Of a stretch of DNA of 64,000 nucleotides, positions 1 through 10,877 are shown piece by piece (within the stretch, counting starts at the first letter, position 1; each line of letters starts with the position of its first letter). Below the pieces are notes generated by a model. That model did no database searches. It had not been told where the DNA came from and saw nothing but the letters and a program-made list of their open reading frames with translations. Source of the stretch: Cocos nucifera (taxonomy: Eukaryota > Streptophyta > Magnoliopsida > Arecales > Arecaceae); contig QRFJ01001023.1 of NCBI GenBank assembly GCA_006176705.1, positions 310,001-374,000 on the forward strand, given 5' to 3'. Position numbers and translations under genes: made by a program.

Positions 1-1
1 G

Positions 2-1231
2 AAAATGGTGTTCTTAAATGAATATCTTGAAAAAGATATCTATATGAAACAGCCGTTGGGTTTCACATCCAGCGATACTGATCACAAAGTATGCAAGCTG
101 CAAAGATCCATATATGCACTTAAGCAAGCATCTCGAAGCTGGAACACTCATTTTAATGATGTGATCAAATTGTTAGGTTTCATCAAGAATGAGGAGGAAC
201 CATGTATTTTCAGAATGGTCAGTGGGAGCGCTATTGTCTTTCTCGTACTGTACATGGATGATATCCTCCTTATTGGAAATGATATTCCTATGTTGACCAT
301 GGTTAAAATATGGTCATCTAAGGAATTCTCCATGAAAGACCTAGGAGAAGCATTCTTCATTCTTGGAATCAAAGTCTATAGAGATAGATCCAATAGAATG
401 CTAGGTCTTTCATAGAAGAAGTACATAGAGGAGGTGCTAAAGAGGTTTAGCATGGAAAAGTCCAAGAGGGGTTTGGTACCCTTTAGATATGGCATTCATC
501 TCTCCAAGAAGATGTGCCCTAGAACACTTGAGGAGATAGAATGCATGAGCAAGATTCCTTATGCTTCTGCAATAGAGAGCCTCATGTATGCCATGTTATG
601 TACACGATCTGATATAACCCATGCTGTGAGTGTCATGAGCAGATATCAGTCAAATCTAGGTGAAGAACACTGGACTTCTGTGAAATGTATCCTTAAGTAC
701 TTAAGAAGAACTAAGGATATGTTCTTGGTTTTTGGTAATGAAAACCTCCAAGTCCAGGGGTATATAGAGTCAGATTTTATGTCCGATATAGATGATCGAA
801 AGTCAACATCTGAAAATCTATTTGTGTGTAATGGTGGTGCTGTCAATTGAAAGAATTTTAAATAGATAGTAATAGTAGATTCCACCATGAAAGCAGAATA
901 CATCGCTGTGTCAGAAACTATGAAAGAGGCATTCTGGTATAAGAAGTTTGTTGCAGAAATCGAAGTGATGGCATCAGATGCCATTTCTCTATACTACGAT
1001 AATAATGGCACCACAGCCCTTGCTAAGGAGCCGAGGTCTCACTAAAAATCTAAATACATCGAGCGACGATACCACCTCATCCGCGATTATCTCAAGAAGG
1101 GATACGTTGAGATCAAGAGAGTCGACTCCGCAGACAATATGATAGACCCACTTATAAAGCCGTTAGGTCAGTAGAAGATCGAAACCCACCTTAAGAAGAT
1201 GGGACTTAGATTTGTAGCCAATTGGCTTTAG
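2..1231 (+). pseudogene. pol: Copia-A pol fragment: reverse transcriptase and RNase H, decayed
   Basis: One frame reads from base 2 to the stop at 1229-1231 and encodes the C-terminal RT fingers/palm and the whole RNase H. The RT motif is YMDD at about 250 (YVDD in relatives). RNase H keeps the D of ESDF, the E of KAEY and the D of YYDN; the usual YCDN has lost its C. The frame is broken by stops at 413-415 (gln to stop), 848-850 (trp to stop), 863-865 and further downstream, but I see no frameshift. Most breaks are C-to-T or G-to-A changes compared with the two other copies here. The enzyme would make and process cDNA in the element's particle; this copy cannot encode it. A copia pol remnant is near certain. 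Confidence 0.95.
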
Positions 1232-1245
1232 GTCAAGTGGGAGTT

Positions 1246-3509
1246 TGTTAGATATGTATGTCCTAGAAGCCAGAATTGGCTGATACTTATTATATACTTC
1301 TAAAGGTAAAATTATAATTTTGACTATAAATAATAAAATGGATTATTTTTTATCATAATGTGTATTTAGTGTCTATGATACATCCCTTGAGTTAATGGCA
1401 ATAATAATTCTTATTTTCAAGAGTTGAAAACTTAAGACATGAATTTTCATTATTAACTCATAAAATGCTTCTAACTATAGGATCATTATGAGGATGGTGA
1501 TTGATCTGGAAGGTTAGTGTACAATCACTTCTTTATAGTAGATGAGTCTCGAGTCTATGGTGTAGAGACATCAGAGCAAGAGTATAGGTACTCGTTAGAG
1601 AACGAGGGCACTGAGCGTGACCACCTCGAGCAGTCATTAAGAAGTCTACCTTCTCATCGATGATTGGCTCGAAGCTGTAGTTGTGTGTCTGATTCTTTGA
1701 CCTGAGGTGCATCAATAGTTTACCTTAAGGGTGTTATTGTTTGACTACACCATGACTCGGTCTCCTAGCCATACAAAACCCTGTGGTGTATGTTGGCTAT
1801 AGCATGTTCATTGTAGGAATTGGATTGCACCAAGAGAGAATCTATCTACCTCGATAGATGAGGAGTAGCCCTATGATGATCACGAGAATCAAGTCGATAA
1901 GCCCATGGCCATGGCAGAGTAAAATAATTGAAAGAGTTTCTATTAAGGTTTTCACATTGGACTTGAATTAAACGATTAATCATAGGACGAATATTAGGGT
2001 TTGACAAGTTCACCTTAATCCGAATTCGATCGAGGCTCAAGATAAAAGAACTTAACCACACAGGTAACTGCATTGAGAGGTTCATTTTTAGTTTTGATGG
2101 GTTAAAACCATATGCTGCTAGGTATCACTGGTGGATTTTGGGAGCAATTAGAATTATTTCGATGATCGATCATTCTAGTTGTCTGAATCAGAAAAGTTCT
2201 AATCCATCAAAAGATGTTTCGATGATGTCGATGATAGAGATCGCGACATATCTCATTACCATATGGAACTGAAACTAACTGGATCACACAAACAAGGGTT
2301 TGGATCTGGATATCATCAATTGGACTAATCCAGATCATTTGATTTGAATTAGATTCAATTAGGTTCAAGAAAATCATGCTAGCATAAGATTGAGCCAAAT
2401 ATTCTCCTGAGCCAAATATGTTTGGACTCACTCAGGTATCTTTACTTGGTCTGACTGAATCTTGTCTAGATCAGAAAAGGGTTGTCTTAATTTATGAGAT
2501 GAATTTGAGATAACCCCTGCCATTTTTCGTCACCTGCTAAATCTTGTCTTTTGATTTTGGTCAAACGTTGACCTTTGACACTTAGACATCTACCCATATG
2601 TCAAACCATCATAGGAGAGAATATTTAGACCAGTCCACCTGCTAAAAGATAGGAGGATAAGGGGAGCATGCCTAGGGAGGCATGCGCCTATGGATTATGA
2701 TGCTTGGAGTCCCAAATAGATAGGACTCCAGGTTGCTTCGGGGTTTCTACCTAGGTGGTGCCAAAGACTAGAATTTGATCAGTCTTGGTGCCATCTAAGG
2801 ATGTTTGAGAGGGGCTCTTATTTGATTGGATCAGGTGATGTCATCCCACTAATTAAATTTAGATCTAATTATATGAAACAACGTGATTGGTCGGGATTAT
2901 GTGGCACTGCATGGCGTAGTAAGGTCTATATAAACCCTGTCTGCACCTAGGATTAAGATCCCTAGCCCATTGCCCATGCCACAAGGCTGCTCCTCTCCCT
3001 CCTCCATGCCATATTTAGGTCCTCTCTCTCCTATTTATGCCCAAGGACCTTTGGGCTTCAGTTTGGTGCGATCCAAGCAAGAGAAAGGTGACGAGAAAGG
3101 AAGAAAGCAGCACTGCTGTAAGAGATGACACCTGATCTTCAAAACTAGTTTTGAAGATTCTCCAAATTAGATCTAGATCTAATACTTGGAGAAGTGATAA
3201 AGAAGAAGAAGATCTTTAGATCCTACCTGAGTGGATATCGGTAGAGGCTAGGCACTTGCATGGCTAGATCTAGAACCTCAGGAAGACATTAGGATCATCA
3301 CAGGATAATCTGATTACCTGCTATAAGGTAAAATTAATTTAGATTTAATTTATTTTTTATTTTTATTTTATTTTTTTTATTAGATCAATAATATTAGATC
3401 TAAAAAGTCTCAGATCTGATTTAGATCCAAGAAAGAAATTTTTGAAACATCTCTCTTGATCCAATCAAATCTGAACGAACTTGATCCAGAAAATAGAGTT
3501 TTCCCTTCA
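1246..3509 (+). repeat. Copia-A 3' LTR (2264 bp)
   Basis: It starts TGTTAGATATG just after the purine-rich tract AAGTGGGAGT (1235-1244) and ends CCCTTCA. It aligns throughout with the Copia-H 3' LTR (47375-49656) and, reversed, with the Copia-L LTR (58371-60653). It holds a TATA-like box at 2927-2934 and a long AT-rich tail after 3330. The sequence right after the end (TAGCTTTC) already belongs to the Tat-B antisense ORF. Confidence 0.93.
2927..2934 (+). promoter_or_regulatory. TATA box of the Copia-A LTR promoter
   Basis: TATATAAA sits in the same place as TATAAAA in the Copia-H LTRs (40969, 49083) and TATAAATAA on the minus strand of Copia-L (58946-58954). A conserved TATA at one LTR position fits the U3 promoter. 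Activity is inferred only. Confidence 0.6.
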
Positions 3510-4109
3510 TAGCTTTCTCGAAGTCGATCTCAAGGTGGCAAAGGAGAAGATCCATCTACTGGAGGAGAGCTCACCGTGGTCTTTCGACAAGGCTCAGTAT
3601 GAGTGGGATTGGTCGAAGAGGTTCTCCACGCTCTAGAAGCAATTGCATGATGCCGAGCTCACTTATGATACTATTGGTTGGGTTGGAGTGAGAGGATATC
3701 CCAACTTGAGCGAAGGCTTCGTGCTGCTAATAGCGAAGTAACCTGACTCCAAAAACAACTTGATGACAGTCATCAATCTGGTGTGAGCGGGGGACCAGAA
3801 TAGGTTGCCTCCCTAACGAGGACTCTAGGTGAGCTTTCGAAAGTAGTGGGGAGGGAGAAGGCCAAGGTTCAATGGCTGAGGATCTAGCTATCATACGAGC
3901 AGCAAGCTATCAGAGATGCGGAGGTCGAGTCTGAAGTTTTAAGGAAGCAGTGGTGAGAGCTCGAAGGCAAATTCTAACATGCCAATAGGATGTATATAGA
4001 TGGTCTGTATAAGAAGAAGGAGCTTAAGAAGGAAATCCTTAGGCTGAAGCAGTCTCTTATAATGGTGGGGTTCGACAACTCGAAGTCTAGGGGTTCCAGG
4101 CCTTCTTAG
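3510..4109 (+). pseudogene. Antisense ORF of Tat-B, C-terminal coiled-coil part
   Basis: This segment lies on the strand opposite to gag-pol, between pol and the missing 3' LTR. The first ~150 bases read in one frame; after a shift near 3685 another frame runs to the stop at 4107-4109. The product is charged and heptad-like, with phrases such as ISQLERRLRAAN and KKELKKEILRLKQSL, as in a coiled coil. In-frame stops lie at 3742, 3802 and 3889 and in two further places. Tat elements are known to carry antisense ORFs here, some assigned to the Pfam family for putative gypsy-type transposon proteins (PF04195). I assign it by position and coiled-coil character, not by a search. Its N-terminus was cut off by Copia-A. 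The function of such ORFs is unknown. Confidence 0.7.
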
Positions 4110-4513
4110 GACTTTGTCATCTTTTCTTTTATTTTTTTTTTTGTACATGGTCTCGTGGACCTTCACTTTGTAATGAACTTCGAATTTAATGAAGAAATAT
4201 TTTCTTCGATCATCTCTTTGCTTTGTTTAGATTCAATGCCTCTTGATTTTTTCATTCCTTTCTTTTGCTTTGACTTTCGTTGAAAGGATTGTTGAAAGAG
4301 TAGCTTTTCTCCCATCTTTTCATTATCAAAGATTTTTTTTACCTACGCTGGGGTGAGTTTATCATTTCTTGTTTGATTTCATTGATTTTCCTTCATCCTT
4401 TCATCAAGATGAGGTCCTTCCTCCTGCTTTAGGTAATCGAAGGTCTTCATTTATATCAGGATGAGGTTCTTCTCCTATCTTAAGTAATCGAAGGTCTTCA
4501 TTTTGCTCATGTT
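4110..4513. other. Non-coding tail between the antisense ORF and the 115-bp array
   Basis: T-rich sequence follows the antisense stop, as in the 3' untranslated part of a transcript. From about 4400 come two shortened, diverged copies of the array motif (near 4411 and 4459, GATGAGGT followed by GAAGGTCTTCATTT), so this looks like the decayed edge of the array. I see no coding potential. Confidence 0.6.
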
Positions 4514-5203
4514 AGGATGAGGTTCTCCCTCGATTTCTATCATGGCAGTAGGAGCATCATTGGGCCATTGATAGGACCTCTACTCTCATCTCATCTTAGG
4601 TTAACAAGATCTTTGCTTTGCTCAAGTTAGGACGAGGTTCTCCTCCTATTCCTAATAGGACTGTAGGGGCACATAAGGACTGTTGAAAGGGCCTCTCCCC
4701 TCATTTTGTCTTAAGTTAATGAGGTCTTCATTTTGCTTAAGTTAGGATGAGATTCTCCTCCTATTCTTAACAAGACTGTAGGGGCACATAAGGGCCTTTG
4801 AAAGGACCTCTCCTCTTATCTCGTCATAGGTTAACGAGATCTTCGTTTTGCTTAAGTTAGGACAAGATTCTCCTAATGTTCCTAACAGGACTTTAGGGGT
4901 ACATAAGGACCATTAAAAGAGCCTCTCCCCTCATCCCGTCTTAGGTTAATGAGCTCTTCGCTTTGCTCAAGTTAGGATGAGGTTCTCCTCTTGTTCCTAA
5001 TAGGACTGTAAGGGCACATAAGGGCCGTTGAAAGGGCCTCTCCCCTCATCTCGTCTTAGGTTAACGAGGTCTATGCCTTGCTCAAGCTAGGATGAGATTC
5101 TTCTCTTATTTCTAACAGGATTGTAAGGGCACATAAGGGCCGTTGAAAGGGCCTCCTCCCTTATCTCATCTTAGGTTAACAAGATCTTCATTTTGCTCAA
5201 GTT
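4514..5203 (-). repeat. 115-bp tandem array in the Tat-B 3' region (6 units)
   Basis: Units begin with AGGATGAGGTTCTCCTCC or a near match at 4514, 4629, 4744, 4859, 4974 and 5089; a partial seventh starts at 5204. Every step is exactly 115 bases, with no length change, although point differences are many. Each unit contains GGGCACATAAGGGCC and a TTAGGTTAACGAGGTCTT-like core. The array follows pol in the element's own direction. Tandem repeats in the 3' region of Tat/Ogre-type elements are known and can seed satellite DNA. Confidence 0.93.
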
Positions 5204-5344
5204 AGGATGAGGTTCTCCTCCTGTTCCTAACATGGCTACTTTTGATTACTTTGGAAAGTTATTTTTTGTCATCATATGATTTTTACAATAAGAAATAATA
5301 ATATTGAAATAGAGGAGTTTTATTGAAGGCAAATTACTGGTAGT

Positions 5345-6560
5345 ACATTCTTAGATTTTCTAAATTCTAAGGCCATGAGAGTGTTGTTCCTCCAAGCTTC
5401 TTCAAATGATAAGTTTCGAGCTAGATGACCTACTCTACTTCATATGAGCCTTTCCTATTTGGAGTGAGCTTTTCCTAGGTTGTGAAATGGCTACTCATCG
5501 AAGCACTAGGTCCCCCACTTTGAATATTTTGCCCTTGATTTTAAAGTTATAGTAATGGACCATTTTTTGCTTATAGGCCACCATCCAAATTTGAGCTTTT
5601 TCTCATTTTTCCTCCAATAAGTTGAGGTTAGCCCTGAAGTCCCGTGAGTTATGCTACTTATTGAATGCCATGACTTGTGCTAACAGGAGTTTGAGTTCTA
5701 TTGAGATGATCGCTTCTATTTCAAAAACTAAGGCAAATGGGGTCTCCCTAGTTGGCAATATTTGGATAGTTCGGTATGCCCAGAGCACATAATAGAATTC
5801 ATCCACCCAAGTCTTCTTTGCTCTTTTAAGTCTCACTTTGATGCCTTGTAGCAGGATTCTATTTGTTACTTCACCGTTCGCCTGTGGATGGACTACTGAT
5901 GTAAAATGGTGAAAGATGTTCAAATCTTTATAGAATTCAACAAATCTTACTCCAGCAAACTGCCATCCATTATCTATTATGAGGGTTTGAGGCAAGCCAA
6001 ATCTACAAATGATCGACTTCCAAATGAAGTCTTGCACTTTTGCTTCAGTGATTTTTACGAGAGGTTCAGCCTCGACCAACTTTGTGAAATAATCTATTGC
6101 CACCAAGAAAAACTTGCGCTACCCCAGTGTCATGGAAATAGGTTCGAGTATGTCCATCCCCCACTAAGCAAACGACCATGGGGCACTCAGGAGTGTAAGT
6201 TCAGAAGTTGGCTACCTTTGAATGTTTGCACTTCTCTGATAGTGGTCATATTTTTTGACATACTCTATAGAATCATGGTACAAGGTCGACCAATAGTAAT
6301 CCTACTAAATTAGTCTATGTGATAAGGATCTAACCTCTACATTTCATAGATTCCTTCATGTACTTTCCATAATACAAAGTCGACTTCTGAAGGTCTGAGA
6401 CATCTCAAGAGCAGTAAGGAGTATGACCTTTTATGCAGCTTACCTTTATATAGAACATACCGGGAGGCTTGATTTCTGAGTTTTTGAGCTTCTTTTGGAT
6501 TATGAGGAAGCGCTCCATCTTTGAGATAAGCAACCAATGGATCAATTCAACATGGCTCAT
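5345..6560 (-). pseudogene. pol: Tat-B integrase, decayed
   Basis: On the minus strand the H2C2-type zinc-binding region comes first (6537-6340; VHEGI, with the cysteine half damaged by frameshift). The DDE core follows at 6106-5654 with the catalytic set visible: D in VAIDYF, D in IIDNGWQF, E in NGEVTNR. The C-terminal GDLVLR motif follows at about 5520 and coding ends near 5345. Stops and frameshifts separate the pieces. The enzyme would join cDNA to the host chromosome. The core is unusually well kept, but no single frame spans the domain. Confidence 0.9.
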
Positions 6561-6564
6561 GGTC

Positions 6565-7560
6565 GATTTGCATTATAGACTACTGCCCTTCCAGACTTGG
6601 GTGTTTCAGGACTTCGAAGAAGACCTCCTTGGGCAGCTCAATCGGGGCCAATGTTGCCAACTTTGAGAGAAGGTTGGCCCTAGTATTTTTCGCTCTTTGG
6701 ATCTGCTTAATGTCAAAATTGTTGAACATCAGAGTCAAGCTCTTCACTTTCTCAAGATATTTTTTCATGCTTTCTTCTCGAGTTTCATAATTGTCATTAA
6801 CTTGTCCGACCACCAGTTGGGAATCACTGTAGACTTAGAGTTGATTCGCTTTCAATTCTTCAGCGATCCTTAATTCTGCAATCAAAGCTTCATATTCCAC
6901 CTCAATATTAGTTGCAGAAAACTCAAAGAGCAGTGCATATTTGATGATGACTCCTTTTGGGCTAACCAAGATCAGCCCTGTGCCTGCACTAGAAGCATTG
7001 GATGAGTTATCTACATATAGGGCCCAAAAGTCTTCAGGAAGGTCAGCTCTTCCTTCAAAGGAACTCGATTGTAACCAGGGAATATTGACCTTATTCTGTT
7101 CAAGCTCGGCTTCATTCAGAATGGTGCATTCAATTATAAAATCTGCCAGAATTTAGGCTTTGATCGATGGCCGAGGCTGGTAGTTGATGTCGAGCTCGAT
7201 GAGCTCTATTGCCCATTTCACTATTCTTTCGAAGGCATCCATTTGATGAAGAATTGCTTTGATTGATTGATCAGTGAGGAGGATTATGGAGTGCCCTTGG
7301 AAGTAAGGTCGAAGTCTCTAGGCTGCAATCAGTAGGACAAAAGTTAGCTTTTCTAACTTAGTATACCTGGTCTCGACGTCCATCAAGATTTGGCTTATGT
7401 AGTAGATTGGCCTCTATACTTTCGCCTATTCTTTGACTAGAACTACCGTGAAGGCCACTACAGAGACCGCCAGGTACAAAAATAATCCCTCTCTGGGTTC
7501 GGACTTTTCTAGTAGGGAAGGCGAGCAGAGGCAGTCCTTGAGCTCTTTAAAGACTTGTTG
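6565..7560 (-). pseudogene. pol: Tat-B dual RNase H region, decayed
   Basis: The first RNase H, the usual gypsy one, lies at about 7560-7170 (LLTDQSIKAI, then LADFI). The second, of cellular/archaeal style, follows at about 7030-6600 and keeps D in YVDNSSN, E in EVEYEAL and D in VYSDSQLV. A stop at about 6837 sits just before that last motif, so the domain is broken next to its active site. Two RNase H domains in one pol are diagnostic of the Tat lineage. The role is removal of the RNA template during cDNA synthesis. Confidence 0.88.
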
Positions 7561-7590
7561 ACATTCAGTGGTCCAGCAGAAGTTCTTCAG

Positions 7591-8440
7591 CTATTTTAAG
7601 ACTTGAAAGAAGAGCATGCATCGCTCGATTGATCTCGAGATGAAGTGGTTCAGGACTGCCACCTTTTCAATCAGGTGCTGAACCTTTTTGATTAATTGTA
7701 GAGTAGTCATCTCTTGAATGGCCCAAATCTTCTCCGAATTTGCTTCAATTCCATGCCTCGACACCATAAATCTCAAAAACTTTCTCAAAGTCACATCGAA
7801 GGCGCACTTGGTTGGGTTCAGCTTCATCTTGTACATCCTAAGGGTGCTGAAGGCCTCTTCATGATCGATAATATGATTTATTGAAGCTCGATTCTTAACA
7901 AGCATATCATCTACATATACCTCCATGTTGCAGCCAATCTACTCCTTGAAGATTTTATTGATCAGGTGCGGTATGTTGCTCTTGCATTTTTGAGTCCAAA
8001 AGGCATAACTCTATAATAGTAAAGACTACGATCAATAATAAAAGTAGTTTTTTTCTCATCTTCTGGTGCCATTTGAATTTGGTTATAGTCGAAAAAGGCA
8101 TCCATGAAAGTGAAGAGCTTATGGCTCGAGGTCGCATCTACCAGTTGATCAATCCTAGAAAGAGGATAGCTATCTTTCGAGCAGGCTTTATTCAACTTTT
8201 TGAAGTCTATGCATATTCTCTACTTGCCATTCGCCTTCTTGACAAGCACGATGTTGGAGACTCGGTTCGAATAGTTGACTTCTCGAATGAATCCGATCTT
8301 AAGAAGCTTGTCAACTTTCTCTGCAATTATTTTCTGTCTCTTTGGGGCATGGCTGTGCATCTTCTTCTTCACCAGCTGATGCTTGGGATCAACAGTTAGA
8401 CGATGTTCCATGACTTCAGCATCTATTCTGGGCATGTTGT
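7591..8440 (-). pseudogene. pol: Tat-B reverse transcriptase, decayed
   Basis: Minus-strand reading gives the RT start region (8435-8220, IGFIREVNYS, VLVKKANGK), the palm (8195-7962, RIDQLVDAT, FMDAFFDYNQI, MPFGLKNARATY) and the catalytic motif YVDDMLV at about 7915. The thumb/connection part follows to 7591. Frames change between 8220 and 8195 and near 7960. All core RT boxes can be recognised and the YVDD box is intact, so decay is moderate. Confidence 0.92.
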
Positions 8441-8660
8441 TGGGGACTCAAGTAAAAACATCTATGTTCCTCTATAGAAATTCGACAAGTAGCTCTCGTA
8501 TCTCTTACATCAGGTTGGAACCAATCTGTACCATGTGCTTCGCATTCTGATCATTTAGTGGGACAGAAACAAAGTCTTCCATGGGCTTACCCCACTCTTT
8601 GGTTAGATCGTCACGAACATCCAACCCATCAATTGGATAGAAATCTGACTGCTCATCCCT

Positions 8661-9135
8661 TTACAAGATGATTGAATAGCAATGTCTTGCCAAGGCTTGA
8701 TCTTCTCTGACTTCTCTGATTCCATAGCTTGTTGGAAATTTTATTTTTAAGTAGTAGGTTGACACCACTACCTGAAGCGCGTTTAGACCAGGTTGGTCGA
8801 GAATAGCATTGTAAGCCGATGGAGCTTTTACTATCAGAATGTCCACCTATGCCTTAGACTATCTCGGATATTATCCTACAACCATAACCAAAGTTATTAT
8901 GCCTTCAATTGGTACTGCATTACCAGTGAAGCCTACCAATGGAGAGTTCATTGGTCCAAGCCAGCTATTAGGTATAGATATTTTGGAGAAAGCATCATAA
9001 AATAAAATATCAACAGAACTTTTATTATCAATAAGGACGTGGTATACATCATAGTCTGTAATATTTAAAGTAACTACAATCGTATCATTATGCAGGAATT
9101 GAACTTCCTGTGCATCAGCCTTAGTGAAAGTCAGG
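8661..9135 (-). pseudogene. pol: Tat-B aspartic protease, decayed
   Basis: The minus strand carries a gypsy-type protease: the active-site region reads IDNKSSVDILFYD (about 9040-9000), then PLVGFTGNAVPIEG, then KAPSAYNAILDQPGLNAL (8846-8760). Related elements have DNGSS at the active site, so the glycine is replaced by lysine, which should abolish activity. Stops lie around 8850-8880. The enzyme would cut the gag-pol polyprotein. It is placed between gag and RT as usual for Ty3/gypsy. Confidence 0.85.
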
Positions 9136-10756
9136 GGCTCCTCAGTTCTCCATCTCTTTATTGGTCCCCAGATCTACCAACCTCCTCCTATCGAAGTCCT
9201 CCAGAGATGGTGTTGATAATGCCAAGCGAGGGTCAATCTCTTTGTTGCTCCTCCCTCCTCGGTGGATCTGGTTGCGGTAGCATCCTTGGTCGATCTTTTC
9301 ATCCTTTAGGCTGACGTCGTAGGAATCAACTAAGCCTGCCCCGCCTGATGAGTTTCTCGATCTCATTTTGGAGCTGAATGCACTCCTTGGTATTGTGATC
9401 ATGGTCACAATGGTAGAGACAGTATTTGTTGGGATTATGCTTACTAAGATGCGTGTGCATCCTCTCCGACCTCTGTAGCTACTCTTTGATTTCCATCAGC
9501 ACCTGAGTTTTTGGAGCATTGAGGGGAGCATAGTTGTGGAACCTTCTTGGGGGAGAGTTCTGTTGTGCCCTTTGATTAGGACTTCTCTGACGACGAGCTC
9601 GAAGAAAAGTTCGGACTCATCTACGCTTAGAAGGAGTTCTAGAGCGCGATCGAGCTTTGCTCGACTTTTCTTCAACTGCGGGCTTGCTTGAATCACCCAC
9701 CTGTTGCTCTCTCATAGCTTCTTTATCCTTCACCTTGAAGGACTCTTCCATTTGGGCATAACCATCAGCTTGGGCCAGCATATCAGCAAAATCTCTGGGG
9801 TACTTTTTCTCCAAGCAGAATAGTACATCATTCTTTGGGAGGCTGCCCTTTAGTGCAGTTGTTGCGACAGACTAGTCCAAGTTTCAGACCTCCCGAGCAA
9901 TAGCATTGAAGCAGTTGACAGAGGACTGAATGGACTCCCCTTCCTTCTGCTTGATATGGATGAGAAAATCTGAGCCTCGTCGGGGACATCGACTGCTGAT
10001 GAAGTGAGCCATGAATTAATGGCTCATTTGATCAAAGAAAAAGATAGTACCCAACTTAAGGATCGAGTATCAATTCCTAGCTGCTCCCTTCAGAGTGGAG
10101 GAAAAAGCTTGACATAGGATGACGTCGGACATGCCATAGAGCAGCATCATTGTCCGAAAGGCCTCCAGATGATCAACCAGATCAGCAGTCTCGTCGTAGC
10201 TTTCGAACCATGGGAGCTTGAAGTTCGGCGGGATTGGTTCTTGCATGATTTGCTAAGAGAAAGGAGGGTCAGTGCAGATGTCGTTGATGTAGGAGGGAGG
10301 AGCATGATTGAGTTCTTCAATTTATTGATTCATTTCTTTCAGCTTTTGGTCCAGGAGATCCTCACGATCATGGATCTTCAAAGTCTTTTGGCAGAATAAG
10401 GATAAGGTCCCCCCAGGGGTCGAATCATGATCGAAGTAAGGGCTCTCTGCCCTTTGCTTTCTTTTTACGAAAGTTATCGACCGACTCGCTCAAGTCGATC
10501 GCCCCCAAACTGGGTCTTGAGATTCCAAAGAAGCCTGCTCCAACTGAACTGGTGCTAGGGACTGCTGCTGCTGCATCACCTACACTACTTTAGTGAGGCT
10601 GCGAACCTACTAGACCAACAGGTTAAACTGCTCTGCATTCACTATTGCTATCGGCGGAACTTGAGATATCAGGGATGAGATAAGAGCGGGCAGATCCGGA
10701 TGAGATCTGGCCATGGACGTGGTTGATCATCGAGTCGAGGCCTTCTAAGGAGGCAT
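9136..10756 (-). pseudogene. gag: Tat-B gag, decayed
   Basis: A start at 10756 (MPP followed by a stop, then a basic stretch) matches the TRGAG-F gag start. The capsid-like domain lies around 10250-9800 (LVDHLEAFRTMMLLYG, STLKGAARN). It is followed by LEKKYPRDFADMLAQAD (9800), a basic arginine/serine-rich part near 9640, and a C-x2-H-x4-H-x4-C knuckle at about 9420-9379. Stops and at least one frameshift (near 9990-10010) break it. Gag would form the particle shell. Its close match to the TRGAG-F gag shows both elements belong to one family. Confidence 0.9.
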
Positions 10757-10860
10757 CCTCATGAGATCGGTTAGGAAAGAAGGACTCTAAGGGAGAAAAA
10801 GAGAGATCTCTACTGAGTGCTCCTTTAAGAATAAAGAAACCTTAAGAGAAAGAGGGCCCT

Positions 10861-10877
10861 TCCTCTAATGCCAATTT
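10861..10877 (-). other. Primer-binding-site region of Tat-B
   Basis: Just inside the 5' LTR the minus strand reads AAATTGGCATTAGAGGAAGG. At the same place TRGAG-F reads GAATTGGCGCTAGAGGAAGG. Position and conservation fit the tRNA primer site; I could not assign the tRNA. Confidence 0.6.

Larger units (their letters stand above)
1..3509 (+). mobile_element. Copia-A: 3' part of a Ty1/copia retrotransposon (long-LTR family 1)
   Basis: The left edge cuts into the reverse transcriptase. What remains is RT, RNase H, a polypurine tract and a complete 3' LTR. The order RT-RNase H-LTR and the sequence match to Copia-H and Copia-L place it in the same family; a Tork/Angela-like lineage is inferred from the long LTRs and RT style. 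It lies in the antisense ORF of Tat-B, so it is younger than that element. The 5' half and 5' LTR lie outside the window, so the target duplication cannot be tested. Confidence 0.95.

Noticed and set aside
5906..6313. A 135-residue plus-strand frame
   Set aside because: It is the complement of the Tat-B integrase core, whose minus-strand D, D and E motifs are clear.
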